From positions 62,001 to 126,000 of the forward strand of contig NZ_DASZBY010000050.1 of the NCBI RefSeq assembly GCF_035943795.1: DNA of 64,000 nucleotides, given 5' to 3'. The notes below the pieces were generated by a model. That model had not been told where the DNA came from, made no database searches, and was given only the letters and a program-made list of their open reading frames with translations. The position numbers were made by a program, and so were the translations under genes. Below are positions 34,037-43,157 of this stretch, one piece after another (positions within the stretch are counted from its first letter, which is position 1; each line of letters opens with the position of its first letter). Origin of the DNA: Aliidongia sp035943795 (lineage in GTDB: Bacteria > Pseudomonadota > Alphaproteobacteria > ATCC43930 > CGMCC-115725).

Positions 34037-34780
34037 TCAGCTCCAGGCGCGCAGCGCTGCCCTGATGACGGCTTTGGTCACGAGCTTGCCGTAGGAGAAG
34101 TTGGCCCAGATCTTGCCGAACCCCATGTCGATCAGGTTCTTCTTGACCTCTCTGAAGCCGTCGAACATCCGGCGATCGCTCAGCCCGCCCAAACTATAGT
34201 CGGCAACGACCGTATCGATCGTGGAGAATGCCGACGCGCCGAATTGCTTGAAGATCTTCAGAAAGAACAGGTGATCCATCGCGATGCGCCGGGCGACGTC
34301 GTAGCCGCCGACGGCTTCCCAGGCACCCTTGCGGACGATGCACCCCATGTGCGGGACCGACATCTTCTCGCGAAGCTTGAGCGGTTCCGGTCGAAAGAGC
34401 CGGAACAGCTTGTCGCCATCCATCACGCGCACCTGGCCGCAGACGACCTGGCCGTCCGGTGTCGCAGCCCGCGCGAGCAGCTCCAGCGCGCCTGGCATCA
34501 GGCGATCGTCCGCGTGCAGCAGATAGTGGAACTCCCCGGTCGAGAGCGCGATGCCCTTGTTCATGGCGTCGGATATCCCGTCATCCCGTTCGCTGACGAA
34601 GCGATCGATCGAGGCGGAATAGCGTTCGATGACGTCGAGCGTGCCGTCGGTCGAGCCGCCATCGACAACCACATATTCCAGGTTCGGATAGTCGGACGCG
34701 AGGACGCTTTCGATCGCCCGCGGCAGGCATTCTTGGGCATTCCTGCAAACGGTGATCACGGAGATGGTCGGCAACGTCAT
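34037..34780 (-). CDS. GT2-family glycosyltransferase
   Basis: 247 residues. GT-A domain marks: ISVITVCRNAQECLPRAIES, LEYVVVDGGSTDGTLDVI, ERDDGISDAMNKGIALSTGE, and the metal-binding YLLHADDRLMPG. The form VVDGGSTDGT with EPDDG/ERDDG-like loop is typical of WcaA/PgaC-unlike, colanic-acid type GT2 enzymes without membrane helices. The helix IAMDHLFFLKIFKQFG carries the usual catalytic acidic residue. First gene of a two-gene leftward operon with the GT4 at 32938. Confidence 0.9.
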   Translation of the reverse strand: MTLPTISVITVCRNAQECLPRAIESVLASDYPNLEYVVVDGGSTDGTLDVIERYSASIDRFVSERDDGISDAMNKGIALSTGEFHYLLHADDRLMPGALELLARAATPDGQVVCGQVRVMDGDKLFRLFRPEPLKLREKMSVPHMGCIVRKGAWEAVGGYDVARRIAMDHLFFLKIFKQFGASAFSTIDTVVADYSLGGLSDRRMFDGFREVKKNLIDMGFGKIWANFSYGKLVTKAVIRAALRAWS

Positions 34781-34991
34781 GTGTTACTCAAGACTGGCAG
34801 GCGGTGAACGGCATCCGGAGCTGGCAGCCTTGTAGCCCAAATGCGGCTTCGACGCGCGTAAAAATGGCCTGCCGCACATGGTTGCGGGGCAGAAATACGA
34901 TCGGAACGGGCGGCGTCCCCGAACTGTTTTACCTGGCGCCCGGATGGCGAAGCCCCTATGAAGACCCCGCGTGATCGCCGAGGAAGCCGCC

Positions 34992-35675
34992 ATGCCGCCC
35001 TTCGCCCAGACTCGCCATTTCGTGTTCGATGCCTACGGCACCCTATTCGATTTCGCTTCGGCCGCCCGACGCTGCACCGACCGGCTCGGCGACAAGGCCG
35101 ACGCCCTGACTCAGCTCTGGCGTACCAAGCAGGTGGAGTACACCTGGCTGCGCAGCCTGATGGGTCGCCATGCCGATTTCTGGCAGGTCACGGGCGAGGC
35201 GCTCGACAATGCCATGGCAAGCCTGGACCTGGCCGATCCTGCCCTTCGGGAGCGGCTGATGGGCCTCTATCTCGAACTCGAACCTTTTGCCGATGCCCGC
35301 GACCTGCTGGAGGCGCTTCGCGCCGACGGACGACAGACCGCGATCCTGTCGAATGGCGCGCCGCACATGCTGCGGCCCCTGGTCGAGGCCGCCGGCTTCA
35401 CTGCCTTGTTCGACCACGTGCTATCGGTCGAATCGACCGGCATCTTCAAGCCGCATCCTTCGACCTATCGCCTCGCAACCACCCGTTTCGGCTGCGAGGC
35501 GCGGGACATCGCCTTCGTATCCGCCAACAGCTGGGACAGCTGCGGCGCCGCCAGCTTCGGCTTTCGCGGCATCTGGATCAACCGCACCGGCGGCCCCAAG
35601 GAAGCGGTGCCCGGCACGTCGGAGCGCGAGATTCGCGCGCTGGGCGACATCAAAGCGCTGGCCGGTCTCGCATGA
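34992..35675 (+). CDS. haloacid dehalogenase type II (HAD superfamily)
   Basis: 227 residues from ATG 34992, with GAGG 8 bases before it. Motif I FVFDAYGTLFDFASA with the nucleophilic Asp, motif II SNGAPHM, motif III lysine in GIFKPHPSTYRLA, and motif IV SANSWDSCGAASFG. The SANSWD and FDAYGTL forms are diagnostic of L-2-haloacid dehalogenases, which hydrolyse halogenated short acids to hydroxy acids; physiological substrates in such strains are often unknown. Coupled to the alpha/beta hydrolase by an ATGA overlap, forming a three-gene catabolic operon with the threonine dehydratase-like gene. Confidence 0.92.
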   Translation: MPPFAQTRHFVFDAYGTLFDFASAARRCTDRLGDKADALTQLWRTKQVEYTWLRSLMGRHADFWQVTGEALDNAMASLDLADPALRERLMGLYLELEPFADARDLLEALRADGRQTAILSNGAPHMLRPLVEAAGFTALFDHVLSVESTGIFKPHPSTYRLATTRFGCEARDIAFVSANSWDSCGAASFGFRGIWINRTGGPKEAVPGTSEREIRALGDIKALAGLA

Positions 35676-36523
35676 CGGAAGAATTCCGCGAGCGGTTTGT
35701 TTCGGCCCAGGATGGCGCGCGGCTCTATGTGCGTGACTATGGCGACCCGCTCTCGCCGCGCGTGCCATTGCTGTGCCTGGCCGGCATCTCGCGCAACGCC
35801 AAGGACTATCACCCCCTCGCCCTGCGCCACCGGGACAGGCGGCGCGTCGTCTGTCCGGACTATCGTGGCCGGGGCCGATCGGACCGGGCAACGGATTGGC
35901 GGAAATATGCACCGCCGGTCACGCTCGCCGACATCATCCAGATCATGGCAGCGCTCGATCTCGGCCGGGTCGTCGTGATCGGCACGTCGTTCGGTGGCCT
36001 GCTGTCATTGGCGCTGAATGCGCTCAAGCCTGGCGCCATCACGGGGCTGGTGCTGAACGACATCGGTCCCGCGGTCGGCACCGGATCGACCGGGATCATG
36101 GGCCGAATCGGCCGTGAACACCCCCAGCCAGACCTCGCCACCGCTGCGCGCACCCTGATGACCGAGTTTCCCCACCTCTCCTATCGAACCGAGGCGGAAT
36201 GGCTCGACTTCGCCGAGCGCACCTACCGACGGGGCGCGGATGGTATCTGGCGCCATGACTGGGATCCGGCGATCGCGCGCCCGTTCCTTGCCGGCGACAC
36301 CGGCGGCATGGATCTCTGGGCCCTGTTCCGCGGCTTCGCCCGGGTGCCGGCCCTGGTCGTGCGTGGCGGCATCTCCGACTTGTTGACCGAGGATGCGCTG
36401 GCCCAGATGGTCGCGGCCAAGCCCGACCTTCTGACCGTGACCGTCCCGGGAGTGGGTCACACGCCGCACCTGTCGGAGCCGGAAGTGCAAGGAGTACTCG
36501 ATGACTTCCTCGACCGATGCTGA
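35672..36523 (+). CDS. alpha/beta hydrolase
   Basis: 283 residues. Strand-turn motifs of the fold: LCLAGISRNAKDYHPLA, RVVCPDYRGRGRSDRA, the nucleophile elbow GTSFGGLLS, and the catalytic histidine in VPGVGHTPHLSEPEV; the acid is probably in VRGGISDLL. It resembles dehalogenase/esterase-type hydrolases, with the aspartate-rich cap DWDPAIARPFLAGD. Substrate not predictable. Its start overlaps the HAD stop by 4 bp, and its 3' end overlaps the next gene by 23 bp, so all three are co-translated. Confidence 0.88.
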   Translation: MTEEFRERFVSAQDGARLYVRDYGDPLSPRVPLLCLAGISRNAKDYHPLALRHRDRRRVVCPDYRGRGRSDRATDWRKYAPPVTLADIIQIMAALDLGRVVVIGTSFGGLLSLALNALKPGAITGLVLNDIGPAVGTGSTGIMGRIGREHPQPDLATAARTLMTEFPHLSYRTEAEWLDFAERTYRRGADGIWRHDWDPAIARPFLAGDTGGMDLWALFRGFARVPALVVRGGISDLLTEDALAQMVAAKPDLLTVTVPGVGHTPHLSEPEVQGVLDDFLDRC

Positions 36524-37502
36524 TCCAGGGGACCTGCCGACCTTTGCTCACGTGCTGGCGGCAGCCGACAGGCTGAAGGGGCACGCCGTGCTGACGCCCC
36601 TGCTGGAGTCGAGCGCGATCAACAAGCGGCTGGGCTTTCGATTGCTGGTCAAGGCCGAACCGTTGCAGCGCACAGGATCGTTCAAGTTTCGCGGCGCGTT
36701 CAATCGCCTGGTCCAGTTGGACGAGGCGGCGCGCAAGCGAGGTGTCGTCGCCTTTTCGTCAGGCAACCATGCCCAGGGCGTCGCTGCCGCCGCCGAGATG
36801 CTGGGCATGCCTGCGACCATCGTCATGCCGGCCGACGCGCCGGCGATCAAGCTGGCCAATACCCGCGGCTATGGCGCCACTGTCGTGACCTATGACCGCC
36901 ACACCGAAGATCGCGAGGCGATCACCGCGCGGATCGCCGAGGCGCAGGGCGCCACCATCGTACGCCCCTATGACGAGCGCGAGATCATGGCCGGACAAGG
37001 CACGGCGGGCCTCGAGATCATCGAGCAGGCGGCCGCGCGCGGCATCACGATCGACGCCATGGCCGCCAATTCCTCGGGCGGCGGTCTCATCGCCGGCTGC
37101 GCCCTCGCCTTCGCTGCGCGCAGCCCGGCCACCAGGCTCTATTGTGCGGAACCGGCGGGCTTTGACGACCATGCCCGTTCACTGGTGGCCGGCACCCGGC
37201 TGCGGAATGTGGCGGGTGCCTACTCCATCTGCGACGCGTTGCTGGGCGCAATACCCGGCCAGCTGACCTTCGAGATCAACCGACGGCATCTTGCCGGTGG
37301 CCTGGTCGCTAGCGACACGGAGGCGAAGCGCGCCATGGCCGTGGCGTTCAACGACTTGAAACTGGTCATTGAGCCGGGCGGCGCAATCGCGCTGGCGGCG
37401 GCGCTCGAAGGGCGCTTTCCCGGCAATCCCCGCACGATCGCGGTGATCGCCTCGGGCGGCAACGTCGATGCCGCCGTGTTTCGCGAGGCGTTGGCGGCCT
37501 GA
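36501..37502 (+). CDS. threonine/serine dehydratase-like PLP enzyme
   Basis: 333 residues, fold type II, no C-terminal ACT regulatory domain, so it belongs to the short catabolic TdcB/serine-racemase-like group. PLP lysine in TGSFKFRGAFNRL, FSSGNHAQGVAAAAEMLG, the phosphate-binding glycine loop SSGGGLIAGCALA, and C-terminal IEPGGAIALAA with VIASGGNVD. Probable reaction is deamination of threonine or serine to the 2-oxo acid; some relatives act on 3-hydroxyaspartate. It starts inside the 3' end of the hydrolase gene. The stop is 2 bp from the convergent bactofilin. Confidence 0.9.
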   Translation: MTSSTDADPGDLPTFAHVLAAADRLKGHAVLTPLLESSAINKRLGFRLLVKAEPLQRTGSFKFRGAFNRLVQLDEAARKRGVVAFSSGNHAQGVAAAAEMLGMPATIVMPADAPAIKLANTRGYGATVVTYDRHTEDREAITARIAEAQGATIVRPYDEREIMAGQGTAGLEIIEQAAARGITIDAMAANSSGGGLIAGCALAFAARSPATRLYCAEPAGFDDHARSLVAGTRLRNVAGAYSICDALLGAIPGQLTFEINRRHLAGGLVASDTEAKRAMAVAFNDLKLVIEPGGAIALAAALEGRFPGNPRTIAVIASGGNVDAAVFREALAA

Positions 37503-37504
37503 GA

Positions 37505-37855
37505 TCAGGAAATCTCAGTCGGTTCCGGCGTGGCCTCGACCGATTCGCCCGGTAGTTCGAAGACAGCGCCCGGCGCACGGTCGAACGCGTGGCAACGCAC
37601 ATCGGCGTACACGCGGGCAGTTCTCATCAACGAGACATTGGAAGCGCTCACGGTGCCGTGGACCGTGCCGGCGATGGTGATGCGGTCGGCGGTCAAGTCC
37701 CCGATCACCGTCCCGGACTGGCCGACCATGATCGCACTGGCTGCCACATCGCCGTTGACGATGCCGTCGATATGGATCTCGCCGTCGGAGCGCAGGCTGC
37801 CGGTTATCTGGAAATCGGCCGCGAGAATCGACAGGCCGCCGCCCCGCCTCACCAT
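37505..37855 (-). CDS. bactofilin
   Basis: 116 residues. The polymer-forming core is a right-handed beta-helix built from short repeats: LAADFQITGSLRSDGEIHIDG, shown here by its parts ITGSLRSDGEIHIDG, VNGDVAASAIMVGQSGTVIG, DLTADRITIAGTVHG and TVSASNVSLMRTARVYADV. Bactofilins form membrane-attached filaments that place cell-wall enzymes. The gene lies 22 bp downstream of an M23 peptidase on the same strand; this pairing is widespread and in studied bacteria (for example Helicobacter and Hyphomonas) controls local cell shape. Confidence 0.95.
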   Translation of the reverse strand: MVRRGGGLSILAADFQITGSLRSDGEIHIDGIVNGDVAASAIMVGQSGTVIGDLTADRITIAGTVHGTVSASNVSLMRTARVYADVRCHAFDRAPGAVFELPGESVEATPEPTEIS

Positions 37856-37877
37856 CGGCGGGGTTCCGTTGCGACCG

Positions 37878-39185
37878 TCAGTAGGACGCCTTGAGAATGC
37901 CGGATTTTCCAGCCTCCAGGAATTTCTCCGGATCCTGAGGCGTGCCGTTCACGACGACTTCGTAGTGCACGTGCGGTCCGGTCGAGCGGCCGCTGGAGCC
38001 CAGGAGCCCGATCGGGCTGTGCTTGCCGATCTTCTGGCCGACATTGACCAGGATGCGGTTCAGATGGCCGTATTTGGTGTGAATGCCATTGCCATGGTCG
38101 ATTTCAACCAGCTTGCCATAGCCGGTCGAATAGCCGGCGAACACGATGGTGCCCGGCGCCGTGCTCATGACCGGCGTCTTGTACGGACCCGACAGATCGA
38201 CGCCGGTATGCATCGCCGCCCGACCGTTGAACGGGTCGTGGCGCACGCCGAACGGGCTCTCGAAATTATATTTGTCGAGAGGGGCCGTCAGCGGCAGCGT
38301 CTTCATCAGCTTCGCGACCTGCTCGTCGGGCAGCTGGGCACCCTTGTTGGCGCCGACCGCGACATAGGGCCCACCGACCGCCGCCTGATGGACGCCCAAC
38401 TGAGCCAGCAGCTTTTCGATGCTGAAGCCATTGTCGACCGGCACGATCTTGCCCGTCGGCTCCGCGTCGCCTTCGGCCGGGACGGTGATGAGCTTACCTG
38501 TGACCTCAGCCTGCTGCTGCGGCATCACCCTGGTCGCCAGCTTCTTCTCGAGCTCGCCGAGCTTGAGCTTCAGGCGCTCGCGATCAGCCGAAATCGTCTT
38601 CTCCGCGGCGTCCTTGGCCTGGGCCAGCTCGCCCATCGATTTCTGCAGCTTGCCCTTTTCCGCCGTCAGCTTCTGACGGTCGCTGGTCGCCTGGGCCAGT
38701 TGCTCCGCGGTATGTTCATAGAGCGAACGATTCTGTGCGTTCTGCACGCCCAGAATCTTGATGTCGCTCTCGAGCTGCGCCACGCGTTCGGTCAGCTTCG
38801 CGGCATCGAGCTCGGCCGCGGCCTGCTGAGCGTCCCCGTCCGCGGACGGTGCCGTATCCTTGCGCTGGTCGGCGAGCGTCTTCACCCGGCTGTCGGCTTG
38901 ATCGGCGGCGGATTTGGCATCGGCGAGCTGGGTCTTGAGCGCCTCGACCGCTCGGGCAAGCTCGGCCTGAGACGAGCCGGCGTCGACCTGCAGATCGATC
39001 GCGAGCTCGGATTTGGCCGCGAGGGAGGTCAGAGCGATCGCGGCGACGCTCATCACGGATGCGGCCACGACCGACATCTGGAACATGCTGGACAGGTTCA
39101 GCTGAGTGACCTGCCCATTGCTGCGGATCAAAACTTGCCGGTCAGGGAACAAACGTCCCCCAAGCCTCGAAAGTGTGCCGATCAT
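37878..39185 (-). CDS. M23 (LytM) peptidase with coiled coil, bactofilin partner
   Basis: 435 residues. Short cytoplasmic N-terminus, one membrane helix (about 36-56, SVVAASVMSVAAIALTSLAA), a long alanine/glutamine-rich coiled coil (about 70-235), then the LytM domain (about 290-420). Zinc ligands are H326 and D330 (AMHTGVDLSG) and H407, with H405 as the second catalytic histidine (PHVHYEVV). It should cleave peptidoglycan cross-bridges in the periplasm, tethered by its helix. All catalytic residues are intact, so it is not an EnvC/NlpD-like regulator. Operon with the bactofilin gene. Confidence 0.95.
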   Translation of the reverse strand: MIGTLSRLGGRLFPDRQVLIRSNGQVTQLNLSSMFQMSVVAASVMSVAAIALTSLAAKSELAIDLQVDAGSSQAELARAVEALKTQLADAKSAADQADSRVKTLADQRKDTAPSADGDAQQAAAELDAAKLTERVAQLESDIKILGVQNAQNRSLYEHTAEQLAQATSDRQKLTAEKGKLQKSMGELAQAKDAAEKTISADRERLKLKLGELEKKLATRVMPQQQAEVTGKLITVPAEGDAEPTGKIVPVDNGFSIEKLLAQLGVHQAAVGGPYVAVGANKGAQLPDEQVAKLMKTLPLTAPLDKYNFESPFGVRHDPFNGRAAMHTGVDLSGPYKTPVMSTAPGTIVFAGYSTGYGKLVEIDHGNGIHTKYGHLNRILVNVGQKIGKHSPIGLLGSSGRSTGPHVHYEVVVNGTPQDPEKFLEAGKSGILKASY

Positions 39186-39835
39186 TTTCCCCCACGCGGT
39201 AAGCCGATTGCCGCCCGTGCATCACCGCTCCTGCGAGACGATGCCCCTGCGCCTGGGCTGCAAACCCGTCTTGAGCCACATTCGGTCAGGCTCGCCCGTG
39301 TTCCCGACTTAGCCTCGAGCCTCATCCGTAAGATGAACTCGATTTGGTTCCACGTCCGCCCGTCCACAGGGCGAGGCCTTACCGAACGCGTTGGACCGTA
39401 TCCGTTGAAGTCCAGGGTGGCAACCTAAATTGCTTTATGCTGTCACTTTTTTGCCGCGGTTCGGCAAGCCGGAGAATCAGCACAACTCGGGCAAGACATC
39501 AGGATTTGCTTGATTTTCCGTCAAAACGGGAGCCGAGCGGTCGACGCCGCCGATCGACACCGAGTCGCCGAGGCGTCGACCGCGAACGGCCGTCCCCCCG
39601 TCGGGACGACCCTGCCGACGATCGGCATATCGCGCCGTCGATGCCGCCGCAGCACCGGCTCCAGCAACTTTTGGGCGTAAAGCCCCCTCCCTGATTCGCC
39701 GATGCTGCGATGCATCCAAAATCGAACGGAGGCCGGCAGACCGCCAAACAGGTTGATCCCGATTGGAGGCGCGGGATATGACCCGAGCTACGGCTCGCAC
39801 AGGGCTTTCGTCTTTCGATCGAGATCCAGCACCCC
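39186..39835. other. 650-bp intergenic region between the M23 peptidase and livH
   Basis: Divergent promoter region with no convincing gene on either strand; open frames here are arginine-rich shadows. A perfect dyad TTGCCG-N5-CGGCAA lies at 39451-39467. A moderately AT-rich stretch at 39420-39520 is the likeliest promoter area. The substrate-binding protein gene normally found beside liv genes is not here. Confidence 0.5.
39451..39467. promoter_or_regulatory. inverted repeat TTGCCG-N5-CGGCAA
   Basis: Perfect 6-bp arms (39451-39456 and 39462-39467) around CGGTT. It lies 266 bp upstream of the M23 peptidase start and 369 bp upstream of livH. It has T residues before rather than after it on the plus strand, so it reads better as a protein-binding dyad than as a terminator. 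Confidence 0.3.
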
Positions 39836-40705
39836 ATGACCTGGGACGTCTATGCCAACGTCATCATCGGCGGGATCCTGACCGGTCTCGTCTACGGCCT
39901 GATGGCGCTCGGTTTGTCGGTCATCTTCGGGGTCGTGCGCGTCGTCAATTTCGCCCATGGCGAAATGATGATGGTTGCCATGTATCTGGCCGTGCTCGGC
40001 TGTGGCACCTGGGGCATCGATCCGCTGTGGCTGATGGTCCCGCTGGCGGCTCTGCTGTTCGTGTTCGGCTACGCGTTGCAGAGCCTTGTCGTCCATCCGT
40101 TCATGACACGACCGGATCACGCGCAATTCATGTTGCTGGTGGCCGTCGGCATGATCCTGACCAATGGCGCGCTGATCGTATTCGGGCCGGATGCGCGCGG
40201 CGTACAGGTCGACTACGCGCTCGACAGTCTCGAATGGGGTCCGCTGCTGATCGACAAGGTCCGGCTCTATGCCGCCCTCGCCGCCTTGGCCGTCGCCGCC
40301 GCGCTGTTCGCATTCTTTCGGCTGTCCGCCACAGGCAAGGCGATCCGGGCCTGCGCCGACAATTATCGCGGGGCGCTGGTGGTCGGGCTCGACGTCCGCC
40401 GCCTGTTCGCGCTCACCTTCGGCTGCGGCACGGCCTGCGTCGGCGCGGCCGGCGCCATGCTGGTGCTGCTGGGCGACGTGACCCCGTCGCTCGGCCCCGC
40501 CTACACGCTGCTGGCCTTCGTCATCGTGATCGTCGGCGGGCTCGGCAGCATGGCCGGCGCGCTGGTCGCCGGCGTTCTGATCGGCGTCAGCGAAGCGCTG
40601 GCCGGACTGATCCTGGTGCCCTCGATGAAGAGCATGGTCAGCTTCGGCCTGTTGATCCTGGTGCTGATGTTCCGGCCGCAAGGGCTGCTGGGACGCAGTT
40701 CATGA
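39836..40705 (+). CDS. livH: branched-chain amino-acid-type ABC permease LivH
   Basis: 289 residues, eight or so membrane helices. Family marks: GILTGLVYGLMALGLSVIFGVVRVVNFAHGE, given here by GLVYGLMALGLSVIFG and VVNFAHGEMMM; DNYRGALVVGLDVRR, and VIVIVGGLGSMAGALVAGVLIG. One of two permease subunits of a HAAT-family importer for branched-chain amino acids, amides or urea; specificity resides in a binding protein that is not encoded next to it. First gene of a four-gene operon, coupled to livM by ATGA. Confidence 0.94.
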   Translation: MTWDVYANVIIGGILTGLVYGLMALGLSVIFGVVRVVNFAHGEMMMVAMYLAVLGCGTWGIDPLWLMVPLAALLFVFGYALQSLVVHPFMTRPDHAQFMLLVAVGMILTNGALIVFGPDARGVQVDYALDSLEWGPLLIDKVRLYAALAALAVAAALFAFFRLSATGKAIRACADNYRGALVVGLDVRRLFALTFGCGTACVGAAGAMLVLLGDVTPSLGPAYTLLAFVIVIVGGLGSMAGALVAGVLIGVSEALAGLILVPSMKSMVSFGLLILVLMFRPQGLLGRSS

Positions 40706-41703
40706 ACCGGCTGTTCGGCGCCCTGCCCGCCCGCGCCCGGGCGGCCCTGTTGGTCGTGTTCGTGCTGCTGCTCGCGGCGCCCTGGATCGCTGGCCCCTAT
40801 CTGCTGTCGGTGCTCGTGCTGGCGCTCTACTACGCCTATGTCGGGCAGGCTTGGAACGTGATGATGGGCTTCGCCGGACAGCTCTCGCTCGGCCATGCGC
40901 TCTATGTCGGGCTGGGCGCCTACGTCTCCGCGGCGCTCTATGTTCACGGCGGCATCGGGCCATGGCTGGGCGCGCCGATCGCCGCGGCGGTTGCAGCCCT
41001 GGCCGGCGCCGCGATCGGCTTCCTGGCGTTTCGATTCGGCATCGGCGGCGTCTATTTCGCGCTGCTGACCATCGCCTTCGCCGAATTCACCCGAATCGGC
41101 TTCGAGCATATCGACTGGCTGGGCGGCGCCGGTGGACTGTTCCTGCCGGTGGTCGAGCGTGGGCGACTAGACATCGTCGACCTGCGCGGCGGCCCCCGGC
41201 TGTTCTACTACCTGCTGCTCGCGCTGGCCGTAGGCTCGCTCTTGTTGTGCCGAACGTTGCGAACCAGCCGGATCGGCTTTTATTGGCTGGCGATCCGCGA
41301 GGATCCGGACGCCGCGCGGGCGCTCGGCATCGACCTGTTCAAGTATCGGGTGCTCGCCGCGGCCATTTCCGCGGCGATGGCTTCGGTCGCCGGCGTCGTC
41401 GCCGCCTTCTACTACAACAGCCTGACCCCGGCCGACAGTTTCGGTGCGGCCAAATCGATCGAGATCATCCTTGGCCCGTTGGTGGGGGGGCTCGGCACGT
41501 TGATCGGGCCGATCCTGGGCGCCTTCGTCCTGACCGGCCTCAGCGAGGGCCTGCGGGCACTGCTCGACGCGACCGGCCATCAGATGCCGGGCGCGACGCA
41601 GCTGTTCTATGGGATCGTGCTGCTGCTGGTCATCAAATACCTGCCCAACGGCATCTGGCCCGGCCTAGCCCGACGCCTGGGCCTCGTCGAGCGGGAGCGC
41701 TGA
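40702..41703 (+). CDS. livM: branched-chain amino-acid-type ABC permease LivM
   Basis: 333 residues, polytopic. Family marks: AWNVMMGFAGQLSLGHALYVGLGAY (parts GFAGQLSLGHALYVG), FRFGIGGVYFALLTIAFAE, SRIGFYWLAIREDPDAARALG with the EAA-like ATPase-docking loop, and IILGPLVGGLGTLIGPILGA. Second permease of the importer. The start overlaps the livH stop by 4 bp; livG begins 3 bp after its stop. Confidence 0.94.
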   Translation: MNRLFGALPARARAALLVVFVLLLAAPWIAGPYLLSVLVLALYYAYVGQAWNVMMGFAGQLSLGHALYVGLGAYVSAALYVHGGIGPWLGAPIAAAVAALAGAAIGFLAFRFGIGGVYFALLTIAFAEFTRIGFEHIDWLGGAGGLFLPVVERGRLDIVDLRGGPRLFYYLLLALAVGSLLLCRTLRTSRIGFYWLAIREDPDAARALGIDLFKYRVLAAAISAAMASVAGVVAAFYYNSLTPADSFGAAKSIEIILGPLVGGLGTLIGPILGAFVLTGLSEGLRALLDATGHQMPGATQLFYGIVLLLVIKYLPNGIWPGLARRLGLVERER

Positions 41704-41706
41704 GCG

Positions 41707-42432
41707 ATGGCGCTGCTGGAAGTGACCGGCCTGTCCAAGAGCTTCCGCGGGTTGAAGGCGGTCGACCGGGCCAGTTTCTCGGTCGAGGCGGGCACCATCG
41801 TCGCCTTGATCGGCCCCAATGGCGCCGGCAAGACAACCTGCTTCAACCTGATCGCCGGCGCATTGCCGCCCGATGCCGGCACGATCGTGCTCGACGGGCG
41901 ATCCCTGGACGGGCTCAGCGCCGACAAGGCCTGCCACGCCGGCATCGGCCGGACCTTCCAGGTGGTGAAGCCGTTCGCCCAACTCTCGGTCCTTGACAAC
42001 GTGACGGTCGGCGCCCTGCGCGTCACCGCCGATGTCGGCAAGGCACAACGAGCGGCACGTCGGGTATTGGAATTGCTGCACCTGGATCACAAGGCAGCGC
42101 ACCCCGCGCAGATCCTGACCCTGCCCGAGCGCAAACGGCTCGAGGTCGCGCGTGCGCTCGCGACCGGACCCAAGCTGCTGTTGCTCGACGAAGTCATGGC
42201 AGGGCTGCGACCGACCGAAATCGACGAGATGGTCGGCGTGTTCCGCACGCTCAACCGCGAGACGGGCCTCACCATCCTGCTGGTCGAGCACGTCATGCGT
42301 GCCGTCATGGCGCTCGCGCATCGCATCATCGTGCTGCACCATGGTGAAATCATTGCCGAGGGCGCTCCGGAAGCGGTGGTGCGCGATCCGGCCGTGCTCG
42401 CCTGCTATCTGGGCGGAGCGCCGGCGGCATGA
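41707..42432 (+). CDS. livG: ABC importer ATPase LivG
   Basis: 241 residues. Walker A GPNGAGKTTCFNLIAG, Q-loop GIGRTFQVVKPF, signature region LTLPERKRLEVARALATGP (the LSGGQ motif is degenerate, LPERK in place of SGGQQ), Walker B LLLLDEVMAGL, H-loop LVEHVMRAVM. The short loop RTFQ and VEHVM are typical of LivG rather than LivF. The unusual signature motif is a real departure from the LSGGQ consensus, though variants such as LPYGxQR/LPER occur in this subfamily. Coupled to livF by ATGA. Confidence 0.93.
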   Translation: MALLEVTGLSKSFRGLKAVDRASFSVEAGTIVALIGPNGAGKTTCFNLIAGALPPDAGTIVLDGRSLDGLSADKACHAGIGRTFQVVKPFAQLSVLDNVTVGALRVTADVGKAQRAARRVLELLHLDHKAAHPAQILTLPERKRLEVARALATGPKLLLLDEVMAGLRPTEIDEMVGVFRTLNRETGLTILLVEHVMRAVMALAHRIIVLHHGEIIAEGAPEAVVRDPAVLACYLGGAPAA

Positions 42433-43157
42433 GCGATCAGCGCCGCGCTCTGTTATCGGTCGAAGGGATCGACCTGTTCTACGGCGACGCCCAGGCGCTG
42501 GCGGGCGTGTCGCTGACCATCCCCGAAGGCGCGATCACCGCCATCGTGGGGGCGAACGGCGCCGGCAAATCGAGCCTGATCCGGACCATCGCCGGCATCG
42601 AGTGCCCCCGTGCGGGCCGCATCACCTATCGCGGCCAGCCGGTCCAGGGGCGGCCCAGCCACGAGATCTGCAATCTGGGCATCGGTCAGGTGGCAGAGGG
42701 GCGGCAGATCTTCCCGACCTTGAGCGTGCTGGAAAATCTCGAGGTCGGCAGCCATCTGCCCCGGGCGCGGCGTCGGAAGGCGGCTTCGCTCGCCGAGGTG
42801 TTCGGGCTGTTTCCCCGCTTGGCCGAGCGCAAGAGCCAAGCCGCCGGCACCTTGTCGGGTGGCGAACAGCAGATGCTGGCGATCGGCCGCTGCCTGATGG
42901 GCCGGCCGGAGCTGATCATGTTCGACGAGCCGTCGCTGGGATTGTCGCCAGCGCTGGTCGAACAGATGTTCCGTATCATCGAGCGGCTCAATCGCGAGAA
43001 CGGGCTGACCGTCATCCTGGTCGAGCAAAATGTCGCAGCCTCCCTGCAACTCGCAGAACGGGCCTATGTGCTGGAAACCGGGCGCATCGTCATGAGCGGC
43101 AGCGGCGCAGAGTTGCTGAACGACGACCGGATTCGGGCGGCCTACATGGGGATCTAG
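42429..43157 (+). CDS. livF: ABC importer ATPase LivF
   Basis: 242 residues. Walker A GANGAGKSSLIRTIAG, GIGQVAEGRQIFPTLSVLENL (parts VAEGRQIFPTLSV), signature GTLSGGEQQMLAIGRCLM, Walker B LIMFDEPSLGLSP, and VEQNVAASLQLAERAYVLETG. VAEGRxIFP and VEQN are diagnostic of LivF. It completes the transport ATPase pair with livG and ends the operon. Confidence 0.95.
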   Translation: MSDQRRALLSVEGIDLFYGDAQALAGVSLTIPEGAITAIVGANGAGKSSLIRTIAGIECPRAGRITYRGQPVQGRPSHEICNLGIGQVAEGRQIFPTLSVLENLEVGSHLPRARRRKAASLAEVFGLFPRLAERKSQAAGTLSGGEQQMLAIGRCLMGRPELIMFDEPSLGLSPALVEQMFRIIERLNRENGLTVILVEQNVAASLQLAERAYVLETGRIVMSGSGAELLNDDRIRAAYMGI

